A stretch of 64,000 nucleotides of DNA from Dankookia rubra (GTDB lineage Bacteria > Pseudomonadota > Alphaproteobacteria > Acetobacterales > Acetobacteraceae), in contig NZ_SMSJ01000018.1 in the NCBI RefSeq assembly GCF_004355005.1, positions 48,462 through 112,461 of the forward strand, in the 5' to 3' direction. The notes beneath the pieces were generated by a model that made no database searches, was not told the origin of the DNA, and saw only the letters and a list, made by a program, of their open reading frames with translations. Shown here one piece after another: positions 8,756 through 16,537 of the stretch. The translations under genes and the position numbers were made by a program. The stretch's first letter is position 1, and every line of letters starts with the position of its first letter.

Positions 8756-10267
8756 ATGCTCGACCGGCCGCACCCCACCCCCGCCGATCCCTGCCTCGAC
8801 CCCTTCGCGCTGGCCAAGGCGTTGTCGGGCTTCCACTTCGTCGGCGGCGGCTATGTCCCGGGCCGCAACGGCCGCAGCTTCGCCGTGGTGAACCCGGCGA
8901 CCGGCATCGAGGTTGCCCGTGCCGCCGAGGGCGATGCCGACGACGTCGACGTGGCGGTGCAGGCCGCTGCCCGCGCGCAGAAAGAATGGGCCAAGGTCCC
9001 CGCCCGCAAGCGCGGCGCCATGGTGCATGCCTGCGCCGCCCTGCTGAAGGAGCACCAGGAGGAGCTGGCGCGCCTCATCGCGCTCGAGACCGGCAAGGCG
9101 CTGCGCACCGAGAGCCGCGTCGAGGCCGGCGTCGTCGCCGACGTCTTCGAGTTCTTCGGCGGCCTCGGGAGCGAGCTGAAGGGCGAGAGCGTGCCCTTCG
9201 CGCCCAACGTGCTGAGCGTGACGGTGCGGGAGCCGCTCGGCGTCGTCGGCGCCATCATTCCCTGGAACGTGCCGATGCTGCTGATGGCGCTGAAGGTCGC
9301 GCCGGCGCTGGTGGCAGGCAACACGGTGGTGGTGAAGTCGGCCGAGGAGGCGCCGCTCGCGGTGTTGCGCATCTGCGAGCTGATGAACCGCATCCTGCCG
9401 CCCGGCTGCTTCAACATGCTGTCCGGCTTCGGCCCGGAATGCGGCGCACCGCTGGTGGCCCACCCCAAGGTCCGCAAGGTGACCTTCACCGGCAGTGTCG
9501 AGACCGGCAAGATCGTGGCGCGCGCCGCGGCGGAGAAGCTGATCCCCGTCACGCTCGAGCTCGGCGGCAAGTCGCCGATGATCGTCTTCGCCGATTGCGA
9601 CTTCGAGAAGACCGTCTCCGGCGCGCTGACCTCGATGCGCTTCACCCGCCAGGGCCAGAGCTGCACCGCCGCCTCGCGCATCTACGTGGAACGGCCAATC
9701 TTCGACCGCTTCGTCGCCGCCATGAAGGATGCCGTGAACCGGATGGTCATGGGCGACCCGCTGGACGAGAAGACCGATATCGGCACCATCGTCTCGGAAG
9801 GCCAGCTCGAGAAGGTGCGCGGCTTCATCGAGGAGGGCACCGGGACCGCCGGCGCCACCGCGCATGTCTGCTCCGCCATGCCGACCGACCCGGCGCTGAA
9901 GAAGGGCCTGTTCATCCAGCCCGTCATCTTCACCGGCCTCGGCGCCGACAGCCGGCTGGTGCGGGAGGAGATCTTCGGCCCGGTCACCGTCATCGCCCCC
10001 TTCGACGAGCCGGAAGCCGTGCTGGCCGAGGCCAACGACAGCGAATACGGCCTGGCCGCCAGCCTCTGGACCAACAACCTGAAGGTTGGGCTCGACCTGG
10101 CGCACCGACTGGAGGCGGGCCTGGTGCAGATCAACCAGAACCTCGTGGTGCAGGCCAACCTGTCCTATGGCGGCGTGAAGTCGAGCGGTCTCGGCAAGGA
10201 GGCCAGCCTCGAGGCGATGCTGGAGCACTTCACCCACAAGAAGACGATCATGGTGAACATGGGCTGA
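8756..10267 (+). CDS. Aldehyde dehydrogenase family protein
   Basis: This 503-residue NAD(P)-dependent aldehyde dehydrogenase has the cofactor motif IIPWNVPMLL, FTGSVETGK, the general base Glu near residue 268 in LELGGKSP, and the nucleophile Cys near residue 303 in GQSCTAASR. EEIFGPV and the C-terminal GGVKSSGLGKE are also present. It starts at an ATG with GGGAGGAA upstream, 179 bp after the GntR gene on the same strand, so it may be regulated independently. It would oxidise an aldehyde, including possibly malonic semialdehyde given its neighbours, but lacks anything diagnostic for a methylmalonate-semialdehyde (acylating) enzyme. Confidence 0.95.
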   Translation: MLDRPHPTPADPCLDPFALAKALSGFHFVGGGYVPGRNGRSFAVVNPATGIEVARAAEGDADDVDVAVQAAARAQKEWAKVPARKRGAMVHACAALLKEHQEELARLIALETGKALRTESRVEAGVVADVFEFFGGLGSELKGESVPFAPNVLSVTVREPLGVVGAIIPWNVPMLLMALKVAPALVAGNTVVVKSAEEAPLAVLRICELMNRILPPGCFNMLSGFGPECGAPLVAHPKVRKVTFTGSVETGKIVARAAAEKLIPVTLELGGKSPMIVFADCDFEKTVSGALTSMRFTRQGQSCTAASRIYVERPIFDRFVAAMKDAVNRMVMGDPLDEKTDIGTIVSEGQLEKVRGFIEEGTGTAGATAHVCSAMPTDPALKKGLFIQPVIFTGLGADSRLVREEIFGPVTVIAPFDEPEAVLAEANDSEYGLAASLWTNNLKVGLDLAHRLEAGLVQINQNLVVQANLSYGGVKSSGLGKEASLEAMLEHFTHKKTIMVNMG

Positions 10268-10272
10268 CGCTC

Positions 10273-10593
10273 ATGGCCCGGGTCGCGCGGCGGCGTGACG
10301 CGCCCCGGCTGCGGCCGGGCGTGCTCGCCGCGGCCATGTGCCTGCTCGCTGGTGCCGCCTCGGCGCAGACCGAGGGCGCGCCCGGCAGCGGCGGCTGCGC
10401 CGCCTATGAATCGGAGTTCCCGGCCCTGGCCGGGCTGACCGAGGCGGCGGCGGTCGCCGCGATCGAGCGGATGCCCGGCATCCGCACACTGCGGGTCGCG
10501 GGGCCGGGCGCGCCGATGACCCGCGACTACCGCCCCGAGCGGGCGACGCTGCTGCTGCGCGACGGCCGGGTCGACCGGGTGCTCTGCGGCTGA
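10273..10593 (+). CDS. Secreted protein resembling the I78 peptidase-inhibitor family
   Basis: This is a 106-residue protein with an arginine-rich start, a hydrophobic segment and an ASAQ signal-peptidase site near residue 32. The mature part has one Cys near its start and ends in GPGAPMTRDYRPERATLLLR then VDRVLCG. This is the pattern of inhibitor I78 proteins (a PG..T.DYR..R core, then a terminal CG), small periplasmic inhibitors of serine proteases. It begins six bases after the aldehyde dehydrogenase stop, so it is probably cotranscribed, although no functional link is evident. Family assignment rests on the C-terminal motif alone. Confidence 0.66.
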   Translation: MARVARRRDAPRLRPGVLAAAMCLLAGAASAQTEGAPGSGGCAAYESEFPALAGLTEAAAVAAIERMPGIRTLRVAGPGAPMTRDYRPERATLLLRDGRVDRVLCG

Positions 10594-10702
10594 CCAACCG
10601 GGCGCGGGCCGGCGCATGCAGCAAGTGATGCGGCGCGTCTGTGCGTTGCCGCACGGCGCGCCCGGCCCGACCCGATCCATCGCAACCGTTCCGAATACCG
10701 GG

Positions 10703-10897
10703 ATGGAGATGCCACCGATAAAGCCGCAACCCGTTCCCTGCCCGCCGGTACCCGCGCCAGCAGCGGATCGCGCTCCGGGGCGGCGTCTCGCGGTCCTGAT
10801 TGCCCTGCCCGTCGTGCTTCTGCTCTGCGGCCTCGAAGTGGTTGCCACGCCGGTGCACGTCGCGGCGATGGATCTAGCGCTCCGGCTCGGCGAATGA
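10703..10897 (+). CDS. Small hypothetical protein with one membrane segment
   Basis: This possible gene of 64 residues has a proline-rich start and one clear hydrophobic helix (LAVLIALPVVLLLCGLEVV). An in-frame ATG at 10616 would give 93 residues. Neither start has a convincing ribosome site, which lowers confidence. I recognise no family. It lies among small ORFs between the aldehyde dehydrogenase group and the alcohol dehydrogenase. Confidence 0.35.
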   Translation: MEMPPIKPQPVPCPPVPAPAADRAPGRRLAVLIALPVVLLLCGLEVVATPVHVAAMDLALRLGE

Positions 10898-11022
10898 CCG
10901 TGGGCAGCAGGGTGGAAACTAGCGACGGGCGGGATATCCTGCATCCGCTCGTCAGATGGTGCCGTACAGCACGGTGAGGCACGCCGGATCCGGCGATCCT
11001 GCCCGCGCAAGGAGGCCCCCGG

Positions 11023-11184
11023 ATGACCCAGCATTCCCATCGCCGCAAGCCCGCCGAGCCGGCGCTGCTCGCGGCCGGCGCCATCGGCTTCTGGCTCTTC
11101 GTCGTCGGCGCCTGTGTCGCGGTACTGCCGGACCACGTCGCCTCGCTGGACCAGCCGGAGCGGATGGCCCGGGTGGCGGATTGA
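11023..11184 (+). CDS. Small single-pass membrane protein (53 aa)
   Basis: This short gene has a near-perfect AAGGAGG eight bases before the ATG. The product begins MTQHSHRRKPAEPALL, continues into a single hydrophobic helix (AAGAIGFWLFVVGACVAVL) and ends with a short charged tail (LDQPERMARVAD). The positive N-terminus suggests N-in topology. No family is recognised. The strong ribosome site and the clean charge-helix-charge layout argue that it is real. It converges with the alcohol dehydrogenase 43 bp away. Confidence 0.6.
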   Translation: MTQHSHRRKPAEPALLAAGAIGFWLFVVGACVAVLPDHVASLDQPERMARVAD

Positions 11185-11227
11185 CCCCCACCCGGGCCGC
11201 CCGTGAAGAACGGCGCCCGCAGGCTGC

Positions 11228-12277
11228 TCAGATCAGGAAGACGCCCTTGCCGGTATTCTGCTGGTCGAACAGCTTGTAGGCCTCCTCCGCCTGGTCGAGC
11301 TTCCAGGTTTCGGTGAAGAGGTCGTCCACCTTGATCCCGCGGTCAACGATGAACTGCGCGCATTTCTCCTGCCCCACGCTGGAGAAGGTCCAGGAGGCAA
11401 CGACGGTCGCCTGCCGCCGCAGCATGTCGGGCGAGACGTCGATCGTCACCTCGCCGCCCTCGCCCACGAAGCAGCAGGTGCCCCAGACCTTCAGCGACCG
11501 GATCGCCTGGACTCGTGCCTGTGGCGAGGAGGAGGTGTCGAGCGTCAGCTCCGCGCCGAGGCCATGGGTCAGCTCGCGGATCGCCTCGACCGGGTCGGCA
11601 TTGGACGGGTTGATGGTCTCGGCCGCGCCAAACTCCTTCGCGCGCTGCAGCCGCTGCGGCGAGATATCGAGCGCAATGACCCGCGCGCCCATTGCCGTTG
11701 CGAGCTGCGTGGCCGAAAGCCCGACCGGCCCCTGGCCAAAGATGGCGATGGTGTCGTTGCCGGAGATGTTCATCCGCCGCAGCGCCCCCCAGGCGGTGCC
11801 GGTGCCGCAGGAGATCGCAGCGCCCGCCTGGAAGGTCAGCGCCTCGTGCAGCGGGACCAGGGTATTGGCGGGGACGCACATGTACTGCGCGTGGCCGCCA
11901 TGCGCGTTGTTGCCGTAGACCTTGACCGAGGTCTTCTGGCAGAGCTGCTGCCAGCCGGTGCGGCAATGGCCGCAGGTGGTGCAGCCCTGGTAGTGATGCA
12001 CCATGACCCGGGCGCCTTCGCGGGCTAGGCGCGGGTCGACGCCGGGGCCGATGGCTGCGACCACGCCGCAGGGCTCGTGGCCGGCGATGGTCGGGCCTTC
12101 CGGCGTCGCCAGGCCGTTGTTCTGCCGCACGCCGCGCGGCCGGCGATACTGCTTCAGGTCGCTGCCGCACATGCCGGAGGCCTTCATCTCCAGCACCACC
12201 TCGCCGAAGCCCGGCGTGGGGTCGGGGAAGGAGAGGATCTCCAGCTCACGGTCACCGGTGAAACAGACTCCGCGCAT
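11228..12277 (-). CDS. Zinc-dependent alcohol dehydrogenase family protein
   Basis: This 349-residue medium-chain dehydrogenase carries the catalytic zinc ligands (Cys in GMCGSD, His and Glu in AGHEPCG) and a structural-zinc lobe with four cysteines in CTTCGHCRTGWQQLC. The Rossmann nucleotide site is FGQGPVGLSATQLA, followed by ALDIS, whose acid suggests NAD preference. The closest type is threonine/sorbitol-dehydrogenase-like enzymes acting on polyols or secondary alcohols; the substrate is unknown. The gene diverges from the penicillin-acylase-type gene across a 154-bp region. Confidence 0.93.
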   Translation of the reverse strand: MRGVCFTGDRELEILSFPDPTPGFGEVVLEMKASGMCGSDLKQYRRPRGVRQNNGLATPEGPTIAGHEPCGVVAAIGPGVDPRLAREGARVMVHHYQGCTTCGHCRTGWQQLCQKTSVKVYGNNAHGGHAQYMCVPANTLVPLHEALTFQAGAAISCGTGTAWGALRRMNISGNDTIAIFGQGPVGLSATQLATAMGARVIALDISPQRLQRAKEFGAAETINPSNADPVEAIRELTHGLGAELTLDTSSSPQARVQAIRSLKVWGTCCFVGEGGEVTIDVSPDMLRRQATVVASWTFSSVGQEKCAQFIVDRGIKVDDLFTETWKLDQAEEAYKLFDQQNTGKGVFLI

Positions 12278-12431
12278 TGGCTTCCTCCATGGCTTCGGTT
12301 CTTGCCGGGAATGCTAGGGCGACCCGGCGCGGGACGAAACCCGTCTTCACGACGCGCGCGGCGAAAGCCATGGCGCATGGACGCCGGCGGTGCCGTTGCG
12401 CTAGGTCGGAGGCCATGATCCATCCGATCGC

Positions 12432-14792
12432 GTGCTCGGCGGCGTGACCCATGCCCCGCGCGGCTGGCGCTGGCTGCGCCGCCTGCTGCTCGGCGCCCTG
12501 GTGCTGGTGCTGCTGGCCGCGGGTGGGATCGCCGGCGCGGTCTGGTGGACCGTCCCGGCACGCGACGCCACGTTGCGGTTGCCCGGCCTCGCCGCCCGCG
12601 TCACCGTCACGCTCGATGCGCACGGCATCCCCCGCATCGCCGCCGGCACCGAGGCGGATGCCGCCATGGCGCTCGGCTGGCTGCATGCGCGCGACCGGAT
12701 CTTTGCGATGGACCTGATGCGGCGCGGCGCCGCCGGGCGGCTCTCGGAACTCGCCGGACCGGCGACGCTCAGGGCCGACCGCTTCGCCCGCGCGCTGGGC
12801 CTTGCCCGCCGCGCGGCCGCCGACCTCGAGGCCCTGCCGGCCGATACCCGGGCCTTGCTGGAGGCCTATGCCGCCGGGGTGAATGCCTGGATCGCCGAGC
12901 GGGGCCGTTTCGCCGCGCCCGAATTCCTGGGTCTCGGCGCGCCGGAGCCCTGGCGCCCCGAGCACAGCCTCTACTGGGCCAAGATCATGGGCATCTGGCT
13001 ATCGGGCAATTGGCGGGCGGAGCTCGACCGCGCCCGGCTGGCGGCGATCCTGCCGGAGGCGCGGCAGCGTGAGCTCTGGCCGGAGGACACGACCGCGGGC
13101 CGGCCCGATCTCGCGGGGCTCGATCCCGGCCATCTCGGCCGCCTCGCCGCCGCCCTGCCGCGTTTCCCGGAACCCGGCACCCTGCCCGGCTCCGCCAGCA
13201 ATGCCTGGACGGTCGGCGCGGGGCGCTCAACCTCCGGCGCGCCGCTGCTGGCCTCCGACCCGCATCTCGGCTTCCAGGCGCCGGTCCTCTGGTACCTCGC
13301 GCGGATCGACCTCGGCGGCGGCCGGATGCTGGCCGGGGCTACCAGCCCCGGCGTGCCCTTCCTGGTGATCGGCCGCAATGCCGACCTCGCCTGGGGCGTC
13401 ACCACGACCCAGTCGGATACCCAGGACGTCTTTATCGAGCGCCTGGCCGGCGCCGACGCCTACGAGACGCCGGACGGCCCGAAGCCATTCGCGGTGCGGG
13501 AGGAAGTGATCCGCGTACGCGGCGCCGCCCCGGTGGTGCTCCGCGTGCGGGAGACGCGGCACGGTCCGGTGATCTCCGACCTCGACGAGGCGCCGCCCGC
13601 CGACCGCGTGCTGGCCGTCGCCATGGCCAACCTGGCGCCGGCCGACAGCGCCGCGGCCGGGCTGCTGGCGCTGAACCGCGCCGGGTCGCTGGCCGAGGCG
13701 CGCAGCGCCGCGGCGCTGATCAGCAGCCCGCCGCAGAACCTGATGGTCGCCGACCGGGCCGGGCGGATCGGGATGTTCCTGACCGGCCGCACCCCGGCCC
13801 GCCGCGCCGGCGACGGCAGCCTGCCGGCCCCGGGCTGGGACGGCAGCCATGACTGGACGGGCTGGGTGCCCTACGACGCCATGCCGCATCTCGAGGATCC
13901 CGCCGGCGGCGCCATCGCCAATGCCAACAACCGCCCCGCCCCGCCGGACGGCCCGGTCTATCTCGGCCGCGACTGGCCGGATGACGGGCGCTTCCGCCGC
14001 ATCGGGGAAATGCTCGGGGACCGGCCGCGGCACGACGCGGCAGGCTTCGCCGCGATGCAGGTCGATACCGTCTCGATCTTCGCCCGCGACCTGCTGGGGC
14101 CGCGGGCGCTGCTGCGCCGGCTGCCGCGGCCGGCGGGAGCGGCCGGCACGGCGCTCGACCTGCTGCTGGCCTGGGACGGCAACGTCCGGGCCGACCGGCC
14201 GGAGGGGCTGGTCTTCAATGCCTGGATCGAGCGGCTCGGTGACCTTGCCCTGGCAGCGGGCGGGGTGCCGGAGGGCGCCTGGACGCCGCGCGCCGCCTTC
14301 CTCCGCCTGCTGCTTTCGCCCGACGGCGCCGGGGCCGCCTGGTGCGCCGGCGACTGCGCCGTGCTGGCCGGCAGGGCGCTGGAGGAGGCGGTGGCGGCTC
14401 TGGCCGCGACCCAGGGGTCCGATCCCGCCGCCTGGCGCTGGGGCGCCCTGCATGTCGCGCGCTTCGAGCACCCGCTGCTGCGCGCCTTGCCCGGGCTCGG
14501 CTGGCTGACCGGCCTTGCCGCGCCGACCGGGGGCGACGAATGGACCGTCTCCCGCGGCGGCATCCGCGGCTATGGGCCAGACCCCTTCACCCATGTCCAT
14601 GGCGCCGGGCTGCGGCTGGTGGCGGACCTGGCGGACCCCGATGCAACACTGGCGATCATCGCCACCGGGCAGTCCGGCAACCCCGCCTCCCGCCATTGGG
14701 GCGACCTGCTGGCAGCCTGGCGGGATGGCCGGATGCAGGCGCTCAGCAAGGCGCCCGAGGCGCTGGAGGGCCGCATTACGCTCACTCCTTGA
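12432..14792 (+). CDS. Penicillin acylase family protein (Ntn hydrolase)
   Basis: This 786-residue protein has an N-terminal hydrophobic segment (residues 14-35), so it is exported or anchored. The alpha-chain region contains the family pattern AMALGWLHARDRIFAMDLMRR. Self-cleavage is expected before the Ser of GSASNAWTVG (about residue 256), which becomes the nucleophile of the beta chain. GNPASRHWGDL near the C-terminus is also typical. Such enzymes hydrolyse amide bonds of penicillins, acyl-homoserine lactones or other N-acyl compounds; the substrate cannot be told. The start is a GTG at 12432 (a second GTG at 12444 is possible). Confidence 0.92.
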   Translation: MLGGVTHAPRGWRWLRRLLLGALVLVLLAAGGIAGAVWWTVPARDATLRLPGLAARVTVTLDAHGIPRIAAGTEADAAMALGWLHARDRIFAMDLMRRGAAGRLSELAGPATLRADRFARALGLARRAAADLEALPADTRALLEAYAAGVNAWIAERGRFAAPEFLGLGAPEPWRPEHSLYWAKIMGIWLSGNWRAELDRARLAAILPEARQRELWPEDTTAGRPDLAGLDPGHLGRLAAALPRFPEPGTLPGSASNAWTVGAGRSTSGAPLLASDPHLGFQAPVLWYLARIDLGGGRMLAGATSPGVPFLVIGRNADLAWGVTTTQSDTQDVFIERLAGADAYETPDGPKPFAVREEVIRVRGAAPVVLRVRETRHGPVISDLDEAPPADRVLAVAMANLAPADSAAAGLLALNRAGSLAEARSAAALISSPPQNLMVADRAGRIGMFLTGRTPARRAGDGSLPAPGWDGSHDWTGWVPYDAMPHLEDPAGGAIANANNRPAPPDGPVYLGRDWPDDGRFRRIGEMLGDRPRHDAAGFAAMQVDTVSIFARDLLGPRALLRRLPRPAGAAGTALDLLLAWDGNVRADRPEGLVFNAWIERLGDLALAAGGVPEGAWTPRAAFLRLLLSPDGAGAAWCAGDCAVLAGRALEEAVAALAATQGSDPAAWRWGALHVARFEHPLLRALPGLGWLTGLAAPTGGDEWTVSRGGIRGYGPDPFTHVHGAGLRLVADLADPDATLAIIATGQSGNPASRHWGDLLAAWRDGRMQALSKAPEALEGRITLTP

Positions 14793-14875
14793 TGTAGGGC
14801 GAACCCCGTTGCGCCGAAGCGGTTGATTTCAGCGGCTTCCCCCCCGACACTGTCCCCGTCGAACCTTCCAGGCCG

Positions 14876-15643
14876 ATGCTGCACCGCCCCACCCGCCGTC
14901 CACAGTTCTTCTACACCACCGCCCCGCTGCCCTGCCCCTACCTGGCGGGCCGGACGGAGCGGAAGATCGTGACCGAGCTGACCGGCCCGGATGCGGAGGC
15001 GCTGCACGACCGGCTGTCGCGCGCCGGCTTCCGGCGCAGCCACAACATCGCCTATTCGCCGGTCTGCCCCGGCTGCGCCGCCTGCATCCCGATCCGTATC
15101 CTGGTCCCGCAGTTCGAGCCCAACCGGGCGCACCGCAAGCTGAACAAGATCAACGCCGACGTCGCCGGCTTCGAGATGCCGGCGCGCGCCACGGCCGAGC
15201 AGTTCCAGCTTTTCCAGCGCTACCAGCAGGCCCGGCACGGCGACGGCGACATGGCGGCTATGGGCTTCTACGACTACCGGGCGATGGTCGAGGACACCCC
15301 GATCACCACCGGCATGATCGAGTTCCGCGACGGCCAGGACCGGTTGCTGGGCGCCTGCCTGACCGATTGGCTGAGCGACGGGCTTTCGGCGGTCTATTCC
15401 TTCTTCGACCCGGCCGAGGCGCGGCGCAGCCTGGGCTCCTGGGCCATCCTCTGGCTGGTCGCGCGGGCCCGGGCGCTGGGGCTGCCTTACGTCTACTTGG
15501 GCTACTGGGTGCCGGAGAGCCGGAAGATGTCCTACAAGTCGCGCTACCGGCCGAGCGAGGTGCTGGTCGGCGGTACCTGGCGGGTGCTGGAGGACAGCAT
15601 GGTGCCGGCCGAGAGCGCCATGGTGCCGGTGACCGCCGGGTAG
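14876..15643 (+). CDS. bpt: Aspartate/glutamate leucyltransferase (arginyltransferase-like)
   Basis: This 255-residue protein transfers leucine from leucyl-tRNA to N-terminal Asp or Glu of proteins, marking them for ClpAP through the N-degron pathway. The family cysteine cluster is in SPVCPGCAACIPIRI near residue 63, followed by the GNAT-like core: ATAEQFQLFQRYQQARH, DWLSDGLSAVYSFFDP, and YLGYWVPESRKMSYKSRYRP. Length and order match bacterial Bpt. It is codirectional with the DUF202 gene 31 bp downstream. Confidence 0.95.
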   Translation: MLHRPTRRPQFFYTTAPLPCPYLAGRTERKIVTELTGPDAEALHDRLSRAGFRRSHNIAYSPVCPGCAACIPIRILVPQFEPNRAHRKLNKINADVAGFEMPARATAEQFQLFQRYQQARHGDGDMAAMGFYDYRAMVEDTPITTGMIEFRDGQDRLLGACLTDWLSDGLSAVYSFFDPAEARRSLGSWAILWLVARARALGLPYVYLGYWVPESRKMSYKSRYRPSEVLVGGTWRVLEDSMVPAESAMVPVTAG

Positions 15644-15674
15644 CACCGATGGGCCGCTGCGGCGTTGCCCCCGC

Positions 15675-16049
15675 ATGCCGGATGCCAGCGACGACCCCCG
15701 TGTCCCCTATGCCGCCGACCGCACGGTGCTGGCGGCCGAGCGCACCTATGCGGCCTGGGTCCGCACCGGGCTGGTCTCGCTCGCGGCCGGCGTCGGGGCG
15801 AAGACCTCGCTCGGCAGCACCCTGCCGGAATGGGCGATCCTGTTCTTCGCCTCCCTGCTGGTGCTGTTCTCGGGCTTCTGTTTCGCCGTCGCGGTCTGGC
15901 GCGACCTCCGGCCGGGGCATGACTCGCCGGCGCGATCGGATGTCTGGCGCATCCCGCCCGGGGTGCTTGCGGTGGTGAATGGCGGGCTGCTGCTGGTGGC
16001 GCTCGGGGCGCTGCTCGGCGTCTGGTTCGGCCGGACGGGCGGCGGCTGA
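15675..16049 (+). CDS. DUF202 (YidH-type) membrane protein
   Basis: This 124-residue protein carries the DUF202 signature LAAERTYAAWVRTGL near residue 20 and has two to three hydrophobic helices, the clear ones near residues 50-73 and 95-117. The family is small, inner-membrane and of unknown function. The ATG is 31 bp after the bpt stop, so the two may be cotranscribed. Confidence 0.85.
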   Translation: MPDASDDPRVPYAADRTVLAAERTYAAWVRTGLVSLAAGVGAKTSLGSTLPEWAILFFASLLVLFSGFCFAVAVWRDLRPGHDSPARSDVWRIPPGVLAVVNGGLLLVALGALLGVWFGRTGGG

Positions 16050-16085
16050 ACACCACCCGCCAGGCTGCGCCGATCCCGCGGCTCG

Positions 16086-16259
16086 TCAGTCCCTGTGGCC
16101 GTGCCGCGCGGGCGTGACGAGGAAGGCGGCGGGCGCCAGCATCATGTCGGAATTCCCGACGATATCGCCGTGGTCGTTGATGCCGTCGAGGCGGGAGGCG
16201 CCAGTGGCCTGCGCGATCGTGATGGTGGAGAAGGCATAGGCGGCGTCGTCGCCGAACAT
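16086..16259 (-). pseudogene. Remnant of a HAF-repeat (extracellular) protein
   Basis: This short minus-strand frame of 57 codons ends at a TGA (16086-16088). It encodes AYAFSTITIAQ, then the repeat-like core LDGINDHGDIVGNSDM, then AAFLVTPARHGHRD. The GINDxGxIVG pattern followed by AFL is that of HAF repeats, normally present many times in large secreted proteins. Only the last unit survives here. The frame upstream continues briefly without any repeat, and no start or signal peptide is visible. It looks like the 3' scar of a deleted gene. Confidence 0.45.
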
Positions 16260-16537
16260 CGGGACCCGCTCCCCGCGCTCGACGCCTCGCGGTGCTTGCG
16301 TTCAGGCACGCGCAAACCCGGCATTCCGCCGATCGTCCCGGGCGAGCCGGGATAACAGGGCGCCGTCACCCGCGGCGACGGCCGGCGCCGGATGCGGCTG
16401 GCGCCGTCTCCCTTTCGCCTGGCGCGGCCGGGACCGCCCGCCGGGTGGGCGATGCGGCGACGGGACCGCGCGTCGGCGACCAAGACCAGCAGCCGCCCCG
16501 CCGCGCCGGGCGGAACAAGGCTGCGAGGGCGTCGGGC

